From Hydractinia symbiolongicarpus (taxonomy: Eukaryota > Cnidaria > Hydrozoa > Anthoathecata > Hydractiniidae): a stretch of DNA of 64,000 nt. The position numbers and the translations under genes are program-made. The notes beneath the pieces were generated by a model that did no database searches, was not told where the DNA came from, and worked only from the letters and a program-made list of their open reading frames with translations. Below are positions 37,114-50,722 of this stretch, piece after piece. Within the stretch, counting starts at the first letter, position 1; every line of letters starts with the position of its first letter. The stretch lies in assembly GCF_029227915.1 (NCBI RefSeq), contig NC_079881.1:25149501-25213500 (forward strand), read 5' to 3'.

Positions 37114-38687
37114 GGTTTTCGTTTGCCGGCGATTAAACTCCTTTTATTCAGCGTCTCATCAAAAATGAAATCATTTTTAAAAACTACAAGTCTCATGCGT
37201 TTTAGTGGTGAAAAAATAATTTAAAGAATCGTTCGGGAAATGAGTTTACTCCCTGCGTACTTTCTTTGTATACTTTTGACTATACGGGCCGGGTCCGGGA
37301 TTTACGGGAAATCGCGGGTTTTCGTATGCCGGAGATTAAACTCCTTTTATTCAGCGTCTCATCAAAAATGAAATCATTTTTGAAAACTACAAGTCTCATG
37401 CGTTTTAGTGGTGAAAAAATAATTTAAAGAATCGTTTGGGAAATGAGTTTACTGCCTGGGTACTTTCTTTGTATACTTTTCACTGTACGGGCCGAGTCCG
37501 TGATATACGAAAAATCGCGGGTTTTCGTTTGCCGGCGATTAAACTTCTTTTATTCAGCGTCTCATTAAAAAATGAAATCAATTTTGAAAAGTACAAGTGT
37601 CATGCGTTTCGGTGGTGAAAATATAATTTAAAGAATCGTTCGGGAAATGAGTTTACTCCCTGCGTACTTTCTTTGTATACTTTTCACTATACGGGCCGGG
37701 TCCGGGATTTACGGGATATCGCGGGTTTTCGTTTGCGGGAGATTAAAAATGAAATCGTTTTTGAAAACTACAAGTCTTATGCGTTTTAGTGGTAAAAAAT
37801 TAATTTAAAAAATCGTTCGGGAAATGAGTTTACTCCCAGTTTACTTTCTTTGTATACATTCGACTAAACGGGTCAAGCCCGGGATTTACGGCAAATCGCG
37901 GGTTTTCGTTTGCCGGCGATTAAACTCCTTTTATTCAGCGTCTCATCAAAAATGAAATCATTTTTAAAAACTACAAGTCTCATGCGTTTTAGTGGTGAAA
38001 AAATAATTTAAAGAATCGTTCGGGAAATGAGTTTACTCCCTGCGTACTTTCTTTGTATACTTTTGACTATACGGGCCGGGTCCGGGATTTACGGGAAATC
38101 GCGGGTTTTCGTATGCCGGAGATTAAACTCCTTTTATTCAGCGTCTCATCAAAAATGAAATCATTTTTGAAAACTACAAGTCTCATGCGTTTTAGTGGTG
38201 AAAAAATAATTTAAAGAATCGTTTGGGAAATGAGTTTAGTGCCTGGGTACTTTCTTTGTATACTTTTCACTGTACGGGCCGAGTCCGTGATATACGAAAA
38301 ATCGCGGGTTTTCGTTTGCCGGCGATTAAACTTCTTTTATTCAGCGTCTCATTAAAAAATGAAATCAATTTTGAAAAGTACAAGTGTCATGCGTTTCAGT
38401 GGTGAAAATATAATTTAAAGAATCGTTCGGGAAATGAGTTTACTCCCTGCGTACTTTCTTTGTATACTTTTCACTATACGGGCCGGGTCCGGGATTTACG
38501 GGATATCGCGGGTTTTCGTTTGCGGGAGATTAAAAATGAAATCGTTTTTGAAAACTACAAGTCTTATGCGTTTTAGTGGTAAAAAATTAATTTAAAAAAT
38601 CGTTCGGGAAATGAGTTTACTCCCAGTTTACTTTCTTTGTATACATTCGACTAAACGGGTCAAGCCCGGGATTTACGGCAAATCGCG
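37114..38687 (-). repeat. 787-bp tandem duplication with a truncated monomer
   Basis: Copies are 37,114-37,900 and 37,901-38,687; their counterparts lie at 41.9-43.5 kb. The unit is four monomers minus 25 bp: one monomer has lost 26 bp (GAGATTAAAAATGAAATCG at 37,740 and 38,527) and another has gained an A (CATTAAAAAATGAAATCAA). The lost segment removes the CGTCTC box. TTTAGTGCCTGGG at 38,236 replaces TTTACTGCCTGGG of the first copy. Confidence 0.88.
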
Positions 38688-38814
38688 GGTTTTCTTTTGC
38701 CGGCGATTATACTCCTTTTATACAACGTCTCATCAAAAATGAAATCATTTTTGAAAACTACAAGTTTTATGCGTTTTAGTGCTAAAAAATTAATTTAAAA
38801 AATCGTTCGAGAAA

Positions 38815-40444
38815 TGAGTTTACTCCCAGTTTACTTTCTTTGTATACATTCGACTACACGGGTCAAGCCCGGGATTTACGGCAAATCGCGGGTTTTCGTT
38901 TGCCGGCGATTAAACTCCTTTTATACAGCGTCTCATCAAAAATGAAATCATTTTTGAAAACTACAAGTCTCATGCGTTTTAGTGGTGAAAAAATAATTTA
39001 AAGAATCGTTTGGGAAATGAGTTTACTCCCTGGGTACTTTCTTTGTATACTTTTCACTGTACGGGCCGAGTCCGTGATATACGGAAAATCGCGGGTTTTC
39101 GTTTGCCGGCGATTAAACTTCTTTTATTCAGCGTCTCATTAAAAATGAAATCATTTTTGAAAAGTACAAGTGTCATGCGTTTTAGTGGTGAAAATATAAT
39201 TTAAAGAATCGTTCGGGAAATGAGTTTACTCCCTGCGTACTTTCTTTGTATACTTTTGATTATACGGGCCGGGTCCGGGATTTACGGGAAATCGCGGGTT
39301 TTCGTTTGCGGGAGATTAAACTCCTTTTATTCAGCGTCTCATCAAAAATGAAATCACTTTTGAAAACTACAAGTCTTATGCGTTTTAGTGGTAAAAAATT
39401 AATTTAAAAAATCGTTCGAGAAATGAGTTTACTCCCTGGGTACTTTCTTTGTATACTTTTGACTATACGGGCCGAGTCCGGGATTTACGGGAAATTGCGG
39501 GTTTTCGTTTGCCGGCGATTAAACTCCTTTTATTCAGCGTCTCATCAAAAATGAAATCATTTTTAAAAACTACAAGTCTCATGCGTTTTAGTGGTGAAGA
39601 AATAATTCAAAAAATCGTTCGGCAAATGAGTTTACTCCCAGTTTACTTTCTTTGTATACATTCGACTACACGGGTCAAGCCCGGGATTTACGGCAAATCG
39701 CGGGTTTTCGTTTGCCGGCGATTAAACTCCTTTTATACAGCGTCTCATCAAAAATGAAATCATTTTTGAAAACTACAAGTCTCATGCGTTTTAGTGGTGA
39801 AAAAATAATTTAAAGAATCGTTTGGGAAATGAGTTTACTCCCTGGGTACTTTCTTTGTATACTTTTCACTGTACGGGCCGAGTCCGTGATATACGGAAAA
39901 TCGCGGGTTTTCGTTTGCCGGCGATTAAACTTCTTTTATTCAGCGTCTCATTAAAAATGAAATCATTTTTGAAAAGTACAAGTGTCATGCGTTTTAGTGG
40001 TGAAAATATAATTTAAAGAATCGTTCGGGAAATGAGTTTACTCCCTGCGTACTTTCTTTGTATACTTTTGATTATACGGGCCGGGTCCGGGATTTACGGG
40101 AAATCGCGGGTTTTCGTTTGCGGGAGATTAAACTCCTTTTATTCAGCGTCTCATCAAAAATGAAATCACTTTTGAAAACTACAAGTCTTATGCGTTTTAG
40201 TGGTAAAAAATTAATTTAAAAAATCGTTCGAGAAATGAGTTTACTCCCTGGGTACTTTCTTTGTATACTTTTGACTATACGGGCCGAGTCCGGGATTTAC
40301 GGGAAATTGCGGGTTTTCGTTTGCCGGCGATTAAACTCCTTTTATTCAGCGTCTCATCAAAAATGAAATCATTTTTAAAAACTACAAGTCTCATGCGTTT
40401 TAGTGGTGAAGAAATAATTCAAAAAATCGTTCGGCAAATGAGTT
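38815..40444 (-). repeat. 812-bp tandem duplication (4 monomers)
   Basis: Copies are about 38,815-39,632 and 39,633-40,444, identical over long stretches. They share TTTTGATTATACGGG, AAATCACTTTTGAAAAC and GACTACACGGGTCAAG. The unit is present once, interrupted, in the 43.8-44.8 kb region. Confidence 0.87.
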
Positions 40445-43400
40445 TACTCCCTGGGTATTTTCTTTGTATACATTCGACTATACGGCCAAGCCCGGGATTT
40501 ACGGGAAATCGCGGCTTTTCGTTTGCCGGCGATTAAACTCCTTTTATTCAGCGTCTCATCAAAAATGAAATCATTTTTAAAAACTACAAGTCTCATGCGT
40601 TTTAGTGGTGAAAAAATAATTTAAAGAATCGTTCGGGAAATGAGTTTACTCCCTGCGTACTTTCTTTGTATACTTTTGACTATACGGGCCGGGTCCGGGA
40701 TTTACGGGAAATCGCGGGTTTTCGTATGCCGGAGATTAAACTCCTTTTATTCAGCGTCTCATCAAAAATGAAATCATTTTTGAAAACTACAAGTCTCATG
40801 CGTTTTAGTGGTGAAAAAATAATTTAAAGAATCGTTTGGGAAATGAGTTTACTGCCTGGGTACTTTCTTTGTATACTTTTCACTGTACGGGCCGAGTCCG
40901 TGATATACGAAAAATCGCGGGTTTTCGTTTGCCGGCGATAAAACTTCTTTTATTCAGCGTCTCATTAAAAATGAAATCATTTTTGAAAAGTACAAGTGTC
41001 ATGCGTTTCAGTGGTGAAAATATAATTTAAAGAATCGTTCGGGAAATGAGTTTACTCCCTGCGTACTTTCTTTGTATACTTTTCACTATACGGGCCGGGT
41101 CCGGGATTTACGGGATATCGCGGGTTTTCGTTTGCGGGAGATTAAAAATGAAATCGTTTTTGAAAACTACAAGTCTTATGCGTTTTAGTGGTAAAAAATT
41201 AATTTAAAAAATCTTTCGGAAATGAGTTTACTCCCAGTTTACTTTCTTTGTATACATTCGACTAAACGGGTCAAGCCCGGGATTTACGGCAATTCGCGGG
41301 TTTTCGTTTGCCGGCGATTATACTCCTTTTATACAATGTCTCATCAAAAATAAAATCATTTTTGAAAACTACAAGTTTTATGCGTTTTAGTGCTAAAAAA
41401 TTAATTTAAAAAATCGTTCGAGAAATGAGTTTACTCCCAGTTTACTTTCTTTGTATACATTCGACTACACGGGTCAAGCCCGGGATTTACGGCAAATCGC
41501 GGGTTTTCGTTTGCCTGCGATTAAACTCCTTTTATACAGCGTCTCATCAAAAATGAAATCATTTTTGAAAACTACAAGTCTCATGCGTTTTAGTGGTGAA
41601 AAAATAATTTAAAGAATCGTTTGGGAAATGAGTTTACTCCCTGGGTACTTTTTTTGTATACATTTGAATATACGGGTCAAGCCCGGGATTTACGGCAAAT
41701 CGCGGGTTTTCGTTTGCCGGCGATTAAACTCCTTTTATTCAGCGTCTCATCAAAAATGAAATCATTTTTAAAAACTACAAGTCTCATGCGTTTTAGTGGT
41801 GAAGAAATAATTCAAAAAATCGTTCGGCAAATGAGTTTACTCCCTGGGTATTTTCTTTGTATACATTCGACTATACGGCCAAGCCCGGGATTTACGGGAA
41901 ATCGCGGGTTTTCGTTTGCCGGCGATTAAACTCCTTTTATTCAGCGTCTCATCAAAAATGAAATCATTTTTAAAAACTACAAGTCTCATGCGTTTTAGTG
42001 GTGAAAAAATAATTTGAAGAATCGTTCGGGAAATGAGTTTACTCCCTGCGTACTTTCTTTGTATACTTTTGACTATACGGGCCGGGTCCGGGATTTACGG
42101 GAAATCGCGGGTTTTCGTATGCCGGAGATTAAACTCCTTTTATTCAGCGTCTCATCAAAAATGAAATCATTTTTGAAAACTACAAGTCTCATGCGTTTTA
42201 GTGGTGAAAAAATAATTTAAAGAATCGTTTGGGAAATGAGTTTACTGCCTGGGTACTTTCTTTGTATACTTTTCACTGTACGGGCCGAGTCCGTGATATA
42301 CGAAAAATCGCGGGTTTTCGTTTGCCGGCGATTAAACTTCTTTTATTCAGCGTCTCATTAAAAAATGAAATCAATTTTGAAAAGTACAAGTGTCATGCGT
42401 TTCAGTGGTGAAAATATAATTTAAAGAATCGTTCGGGAAATGAGTTTACTCCCTGCGTACTTTCTTTGTATACTTTTCACTATACGGGCCGGGTCCGGGA
42501 TTTACGGGATATCGCGGGTTTTCGTTTGCGGCAGATTAAAAATGAAATCGTTTTTGAAAACTACAAGTCTTATGCGTTTTAGTGGTAAAAAATTAATTTA
42601 AAAAATCGTTCGGGAAATGAGTTTACTCCCAGTTTACTTTCTTTGTATACATTCGACTAAACGGGTCAAGCCCGGGATTTACGGCAAATCGCGGGTTTTC
42701 GTTTGCCGGCGATTAAACTCCTTTTATTCAGCGTCTCATCAAAAATGAAATCATTTTTAAAAACTACAAGTCTCATGCGTTTTAGTGGTGAAAAAATAAT
42801 TTAAAGAATCGTTCGGGAAATGAGTTTACTCCCTGCGTACTTTCTTTGTATACTTTTGACTATACGGGCCGGGTCCGGGATTTACGGGAAATCGCGGGTT
42901 TTCGTATGCCGGAGATTAAACTCCTTTTATTCAGCGTCTCATCAAAAATGAAATCATTTTTGAAAACTACAAGTCTCATGCGTTTTAGTGGTGAAAAAAT
43001 AATTTAAAGAATCGTTTGGGAAATGAGTTTAGTGCCTGGGTACTTTCTTTGTATACTTTTCACTGTACGGGCCGAGTCCGTGATATACGAAAAATCGCGG
43101 GTTTTCGTTTGCCGGCGATTAAACTTCTTTTATTCAGCGTCTCATTAAAAAATGAAATCAATTTTGAAAAGTACAAGTGTCATGCGTTTCAGTGGTGAAA
43201 ATATAATTTAAAGAATCGTTCGGGAAATGAGTTTACTCCCTGCGTACTTTCTTTGTATACTTTTCACTATACGGGCCGGGTCCGGGATTTACGGGATATC
43301 GCGGGTTTTCGTTTGCGGGAGATTAAAAATGAAATCGTTTTTGAAAACTACAAGTCTTATTCGTTTTAGTGGTAAAAAATTAATTTAAAAAATCGTTCGG

Positions 43401-44024
43401 GAAATGAGTTTACTCCCAGTTTACTTTCTTTGTATACATTCGACTAAACGGGTCAAGCCCGGGATTTACGGCAAATCGCGGGTTTTCGTTTGCCGGCGAT
43501 TATACTCCTTTTATACAACGTCTCATCAAAAATGAAATCATTTTTGAAAACTACAAGTTTTATGCGTTTTAGTGCTAAAAAATTAATTTAAAAAATCGTT
43601 CGAGAAATGAGTTTACTCCCAGTTTACTTTCTTTGTATACATTCGACTACACGGGTCAAGCCCGGGATTTACGGCAAATCGCGGGTTTTCGTTTGCCGGC
43701 GATTAAACTCCTTTTATACAGCGTCTCATCAAAAATGAAATGATTTTTGAAAACTACAAGTCTCATGCGTTTTAGTGGTGAAAAAATAATTTAAAGAATC
43801 GTTTGGGAAATGAGTTTACTCCCTGGGTACTTTCTTTGTATACTTTTCACTGTACGGGCCGAGTCCGTGATATACGGAAAATCGCGGGTTTTCGTTTGCC
43901 GGCGATTAAACTTCTTTTATTCAGCGTCTCATTAAAAATGAAATCATTTTTGAAAAGTACAAGTGTCATGCGTTTTAGTGGTGAAAATATAATTTAAAGA
44001 ATCGTTCGGGAAATGAGTTTACTC

Positions 44025-47000
44025 CCAGTTTACTTTCTTTGTATACATTCGACTAAACGGGTCAAGCCCGGGATTTACGGCAAATCGCGGGTTTTCGTTT
44101 GCCGGCGATTATACTCCTTTTATACAACGTCTCATCAAAAATGAAATCATTTTTGAAAACTACAAGTTTTATGCGTTTTAGTGCTAAAAAATTAATTTAA
44201 AAAATCGTTCGAGAAATGAGTTTACTCCCAGTTTACTTTCTTTGTATACATTCGACTACACGGGTCAAGCCCGGGATTTACGGCAAATCGCGGGTTTTCG
44301 TTTGCCGGCGATTAAACTCCTTTTATACAGCGTCTCATCAAAAATGAAATGATTTTTGAAAACTACAAGTCTCATGCGTTTTAGTGGTGAAAAAATAATT
44401 TAAAGAATCGTTTGGGAAATGAGTTTACTCCCTGGGTACTTTCTTTGTATACTTTTCACTGTACGGGCCGAGTCCGTGATATACGGAAAATCGCGGGTTT
44501 TCGTTTGCCGGCGATTAAACTTCTTTTATTCAGCGTCTCATTAAAAATGAAATCATTTTTGAAAAGTACAAGTTTCATGCGTTTTAGTGGTGAAAATATA
44601 ATTTAAAGAATCGTTCGGGAAATGAGTTTACTCCCTGCGTACTTTCTTTGTATACTTTTGATTATACGGGCCGGGTCCGGGATTTACGGGAAATCGCGGG
44701 TTTTCGTTTGCGGGAGATTAAACTCCTTTTATTCAGCGTCTCATCAAAAATGAAATCACTTTTGAAAACTACAAGTCTTATGCGTTTTAGTGGTAAAAAA
44801 TTAATTTAAAAAATCGTTCGAGAAATGAGTTTACTCCCAGTTTACTTTCCTTGTATACATTCGACTACACGGGTCAAGCCCGGGATTTACGGCAAATCGC
44901 GGGTTTTCGTTTGCCGGCGATTAAACTCCTTTTATACAGCGTCTCATCAAAAATGAAATCATTTTTTAAAACTACAAGTCTCATGCGTTTTAGTGGTGAA
45001 AAAATAATTTAAAGAATCGTTTGGGAAATGAGTTTACTCCCTGGGTACTTTCTTTGTATACTTTTCACTGTTAGGGCCGAGTCCGTGATATACGGAAAAT
45101 CGCGGGTTTTCGTTTGCCGGCGATTAAACTTCTTTTATTCAGCGTCTCATTAAAAATGAAATCATTTTTGAAAAGTACAAGTGTCATGCGTTTTAGTGGT
45201 GAAAATATAATTTAAAGAATCGTTCGGGAAATGAGTTTACTCTCTGCGTACTTTCTTTGTATACTTTTGACTATACGGGCCGAGTCCGGGATTTACGAGA
45301 AATCGCGGGTTTTCGTATGCGGGAGATTAAACTCCTTTTATTCAGCGTCTCATCAAAAATGAAATCACTTTTGAAAACTACAAGTCTTATGCGTTTTAGT
45401 GGTAAAAAATTAATTTAAAAAATCGTTCGGGAAATGAGTTTACTCCCACTTTACTTTCTTTGTATACATTCGACTATACGGGTCAAGCCTGGGATTTACG
45501 GCAAATCACGGGTTTTCGTTTGCCGGCGATTAAACTCCTTTTATACAGCGTCTCATCAAAAATGAAATCATTTTTGAAAACTACAAGTCTCATGCGTTTT
45601 AGTGGTGAAAAAATAATTTAAAGAATCGTATGGGAAATGAGTTTACTCCCTGGGTAGTTTCTTTGTATACTTTTCACTGTAAGGGCCGAGTCCGTGATAT
45701 ACGAAAAATCGCGGGTTTTCGTTTGCCGGCGATTAAACTCCTTTTATTCAGCGTCTCATCAAAAATGAAATCATTTTTGAAAACTACAAATCTCATGCGT
45801 TTTAGTGGTGAAAAAATAATTTAAAAAATCGTTCGGGAAATGAGTTTACTCCCTGGGTATTTTCTTTGTATACATTCGACTATACGGCCAAGCCCGGGAT
45901 TTACGGGAAATCGCGGGTTTTCGTTTGCCGGCGATTAAACTCCTTTTATTCAGCGTCTCATCAAAAATGAAATCATTTTTGAAAACTACAAGTCTCATGC
46001 GTTTTAGTGGTGAAAAAATAATTTAAAGAATCGTTCGGGAAATGAGTTAACTCCCTGCGTACTTTCTTTGTATACTTTTGACTATACGGGCCGGGTCCGG
46101 GATTTACGGGAAATCGCGGGTTTTCGTATGCTGGAGATTAAACTCCTTTTATTCAGCGTCTCATCAAAAATGAAATCATTTTTGAAAACTACAAGTCTCA
46201 TGCGTTTTAGTGGTGAAAAAATAATTTAAAAAATCGTTTGGGAAATGAGTTTACTGCCTGGGTACTTTCTTTGTATACTTTTCACTGTACGGGCCGAGTC
46301 CGTGATATACGGAAAATCGCGGGTTTTCGTTTGCCGGCGATTAAACTCCTTTTATTCAGCGTCTCATCAAAAATGAAATCATTTTTGAAAACTACAAGTC
46401 TCATGCGTTTTAGTGGTGAAAAAATAATTTAAAGAATCGTTCGGGAAATGAGTTTACTCCCTGCGTACTTTCTTTGTATACTTTTGACTATACGGGCCGG
46501 GTCCGGGATTTACGGGAAATCGCGGGTTTTCGTTTGCGGTAGATTAAAAATGAAATCGTTATTGAAAACTACAAGTCTTATGCGTTTTAGTGGTAAAAAA
46601 TTAATTTAAAAAATCGTTCGGGAAATGAGTTTACTCCCAGTTTACTTTCTTTGTATACATTCGACTATACGGGTCAAGCCCGGGATTTACGGCAAATCGC
46701 GGGTTTTCGTTTGCCGGCGTTTAAACTCCTTTTATACAACGTCTCATCAAAAATGAAATCATTTTTGAAAACTACAAGTTTTATGCGTTTTAGTGGTAAA
46801 AAATTAATTTAAAAAATCGTTCGAGAAATGAGTTTACTCCCAGTTTACTTTCTTTGTATACATTCGACTACACGGGTCAAGCCCGGGATTTACGGCAAAT
46901 CGCGGGTTTTCGTTTGCCGGCGATTAAACTCCTTTTATACAGCGTCTCATCAAAAATGAAATCATTGTTGAAAACTACAAGTCTCATGCGTTTTAGTGGT

Positions 47001-48289
47001 GAAAAAATAATTTAAAGAATCGTTTGGGAAATGAGTTTACTCCCTGGGTACTTTCTTTGTATACTTTTCACTGTACGGGCCGAGTCCGTGATATACGGAA
47101 AATCGCGGGTTTTCGTTTGCCGGCGATTAAACTTCTTTTATTCAGCGTCTCATTAAAAATGAAATCATTTTTGAAAAGTACAAGTGTCATGCGTTTTAGT
47201 GGTGAAAATATAATTTAAAGAATCGTTCGGGAAATGAGTTTACTCCCTGCGTACTTTCTTTGTATACTTTTGACTATACGGGCCGGGTCCGGGATTTACG
47301 GGAAATCGCGGGTTCTCGTTCGCGGGAGATTAAACTCCTTTAATTCAGCGTCTCATCAAAAATGAAATCATTTTTGAAAACTAAAAGTCTCATGCGTTTT
47401 AGTGGTGAAAAAATAATTTAAAAAATCGTTCGGGAAATGAGTTTACTCCCTGGGTACTTTCTTTGTATACATTCGACTATACGGGCCGATTCCAGGATAT
47501 ACGGGAAATCGCGGGTTTTCGTTTGCCGGCGATTAAACTCCTTTTATTCAGCGTCTCATCAAAAATGAAATCGTTTTTGAAAACTACAAGTCTTATGCGT
47601 TTTAGTGGTAAAAAAATAATTTAAAAAATCGTTCGGGAAATGAGTTTACTCCCAGTTTACTTTCTTTGTATACATTCGACTATACGGGTCAAGCCTGGGA
47701 TTTACGGCAAATCGCGGGTTTTCGTTTGCCGGCGATTAAACTCCTTTTATACAGCGTCTCATCAAAAATGAAATCATTTTTGAAAACTACAAGTCTCATG
47801 CGTTTTAGTGGTGAAAAAATAATTTAAAGAATCGTTTGGGAAATGAGTTTACTCCCTGGGTACTTTCTTTGTATACTTTTCATTGTACGGGCCGAGTCCG
47901 TGATATACGGAAAATCGCGGGTTTTCGTTTGCCGGCGATTAAAGTCCTTTTATTCAGCGTCTCATCAAAAATGAAATCATTTTTGAAAACTACAAGTCTC
48001 ATGCGTTTTAGTGGTGAAAAAATAATTTAAAAAATCGTTCGGGAAATGAGTTTACTCCCTGGGTACTTTCTTTGTATACATTCGACTATACGGGCCGATT
48101 CCAGGATATACGGGAAATCGCGGGTTTTCGTTTGCCGGCGATTAAACTCCTTTTATGCAGCGTCTCATTAAAAATGAAATCATTTTTAAAAAGTACAAGT
48201 GTCATGCGTTTTTGTGGTGAAAATATAATTTAAAGAATCGTTCGGGAAATGAGTTTACTCCCTGCGTACTTTCTTTGTATACTTTTGAC
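44025..48289 (-). repeat. Degenerate four-monomer units
   Basis: The CACTGTACGGGCCG monomer returns near 44,412, 45,021, 45,630, 46,238, 47,024 and 47,836, at steps of 608-609, 786 and 812 bp. The shorter steps mark lost monomers; the 786-bp step reflects the 26-bp deletion (46,541). Variants CACTGTTAGGG (45,066) and CACTGTAAGGG (45,674) are local. Confidence 0.8.
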
Positions 48290-50722
48290 TATACGGGCCG
48301 GGTCCGGGATTTACGGGAAATCGCGGGTTTTCGTTTGCGGGAGATTAAACTCCTTTTATTCAGCGTCTCATCAAAAATGATATCACTTTTGAAAACTACA
48401 AGTTTTATGCGTTTTAGTGGTAAAAAATTAATTTAAAAAATCGTTCGGGAAATGAGTTTACTCCCAGTTTACTTTCTTTGTATACATTCGACTATACGGG
48501 TCAAGCCCGGGATTTACGGCAAATAGCGGGTTTTCGTTTGCCGGCGATTAAACTCCTTTTATACAGCGTCTCATCACAAATGAAATCATTTTTGAAAACT
48601 ACAAGTCTCATGCGTTTTAGTGGTGAAAAAATAATTTAAAGAATCGTTTGGGAAATGAGTTTACTCCCTGGGTACTTTCTTTGGATTCTTTTCACTGTAC
48701 GGGCCGAGTCCGTGATATACGGAAAATCGCGGGTTTTCGTTTGCCGGCGATTAAACTTCTTTTATTCAGCGTCTCATTAAAAATGAAATCATTTTTGAAA
48801 AGTACAAGTGTCATGCGTTTTAGTGGTGAAAATATAATTTAAAGAATCGTTCGGGAAATGAGTTTACTTCCTGCGTACTTTCTTTGTATACTTTTGACTA
48901 TACGGGCCGGGTCCGGGATTTACGGGAAATCGCGGGTTTTCGTTTGCGGGAGATTAAACTCCTTTTATTCAGCGTCTCATCAAAAATGAAATCACTTTTG
49001 AAAACTACAAGTCTCATGCGTTTTGGTGGTGAAAAAATAATTTAAAAAATCGTTCGGGAAATGAGTTTACTCCCTGGGTACTTTCTTTGTTACATTTGAC
49101 TATACGGGCCGGGTCCGGGATTTACGGGAAATCGCGGGTTTTCGTTTGCGGGAGATTAAACTCCTTTTATTCAGCGTCTCATCAAAAATGATATCACTTT
49201 TGAAAACTACAAGTTTTATGCGTTTTAGTGGTAAAAAATTAATTTAAAAAATCGTTCGGGAAATGAGTTTACTCCCAGTTTACTTTCTTTGTATACATTC
49301 GACTATACGGGTCAAGCCCGGGATTTACGGCAAATAGCGGGTTTTCGTTTGCCGGCGATTAAACTCCTTTTATACAGCGTCTCATCACAAATGAAATCAT
49401 TTTTGAAAACTACAAGTCTCATGCGTTTTAGTGGTGAAAAAATAATTTAAAGAATCGTTTGGGAAATGAGTTTACTCCCTGGGTACTTTCTTTGGATTCT
49501 TTTCACTGTACGGGCCGAGTCCGTGATATACGGAAAATCGCGGGTTTTCGTTTGCCGGCGATTAAACTTCTTTTATTCAGCGTCTCATTAAAAATGAAAT
49601 CATTTTTGAAAAGTACAAGTGTCATGCGTTTTAGTGGTGAAAATATAATTTAAAGAATCGTTCGGGAAATGAGTTTACTTCCTGCGTACTTTCTTTGTAT
49701 ACTTTTGACTATACGGGCCGGGTCCGGGATTTACGGGAAATCGCGGGTTTTCGTTTGCGAGAGATTAAACTCCTTTTATTCAGCGTCTCATCAAAAATGA
49801 AATCACTTTTGAAAACTACAAGTCTCATGCGTTTTGGTGGTGAAAAAATAATTTAAAAAATCGTTCGGGAAATGAGTTTACTCGCTGGGTACTTTCTTTG
49901 TTACATTTGACTATACGGGCCGGGTCCGGGATTTACGGGAAATCGCGGGTTTTCGTTTGCGGGAGATTAAACTCCTTTTATTCAGCGTCTCATCAAAAAT
50001 GATATCACTTTTGAAAACTACAAGTTTTATGCGTTTTAGTGGTAAAAAATTAATTTAAAAAATCGTTCGGGAAATGAGTTTACTCCCAGTTTACTTTCTT
50101 TGTATACATTCGACTATACGGGTCAAGCCCGGGATTTACGGCAAATAGCGGGTTTTCGTTTGCCGGCGATTAAACTCCTTTTATACAGCGTCTCATCACA
50201 AATGAAATCATTTTTGAAAACTACAAGTCTCATGCGTTTTAGTGGTGAAAAAATAATTTAAAGAATCGTTTGGGAAATGAGTTTACTCCCTGGGTACTTT
50301 CTTTGGATTCTTTTCACTGTACGGGCCGAGTCCGTGATATACGGAAAATCGCGGGTTTTCGTTTGCCGGCGATTAAACTTCTTTTATTCAGCGTCTCATT
50401 AAAAATGAAATCATTTTTGAAAAGTACAAGTGTCATGCGTTTTAGTGGTGAAAATATAATTTAAAGAATCGTTCGGGAAATGAGTTTACTTCCTGCGTAC
50501 TTTCTTTGTATACTTTTGACTATACGGGCCGGGTCCGGGATTTACGGGAAATCGCGGGTTTTCGTTTGCGAGAGATTAAACTCCTTTTATTCAGCGTCTC
50601 ATCAAAAATGAAATCACTTTTGAAAACTACAAGTCTCATGCGTTTTGGTGGTGAAAAAATAATTTAAAAAATCGTTCGGGAAATGAGTTTACTCCCTGGG
50701 TACTTTCTTTGTTACATTTGAC
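48290..50722 (-). repeat. 811-bp HOR, three near-identical copies
   Basis: Copies are about 48,290-49,100, 49,101-49,911 and 49,912-50,722. All three carry AAAATGATATCACTTTTG, CAAATAGCGGG, CATCACAAATGAAATC, TTTGGATTCTTTTCACTG (48,680, 49,491 and 50,302), TTTTGGTGGTG and CTTTGTTACATTTGAC. The few differences include GCGGGAGATT versus GCGAGAGATT and CTCCCTGGG versus CTCGCTGGG (49,882). This is the most homogeneous block in the window and so probably among the youngest. Confidence 0.95.

Larger units (their letters stand above)
35640..44024 (-). repeat. 4.6-4.8 kb higher-order duplication
   Basis: Positions 35,640-37,012 match 40,230-41,602 at an offset of 4,590. Positions 37,013-39,231 match 41,806-44,024 at an offset of 4,793. 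The change of offset is one extra monomer in the second copy (41,602-41,805). Shared markers include AATAATTCAAAAAATCG, ATCTTTCGGAAATG, TATACAATGTCTCATC, TTTTAGTGCTAAAAAATTAA, TTTGCCTGCG and GGATATCGCGGG. The unit contains the smaller 787-bp repeats. Confidence 0.88.
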
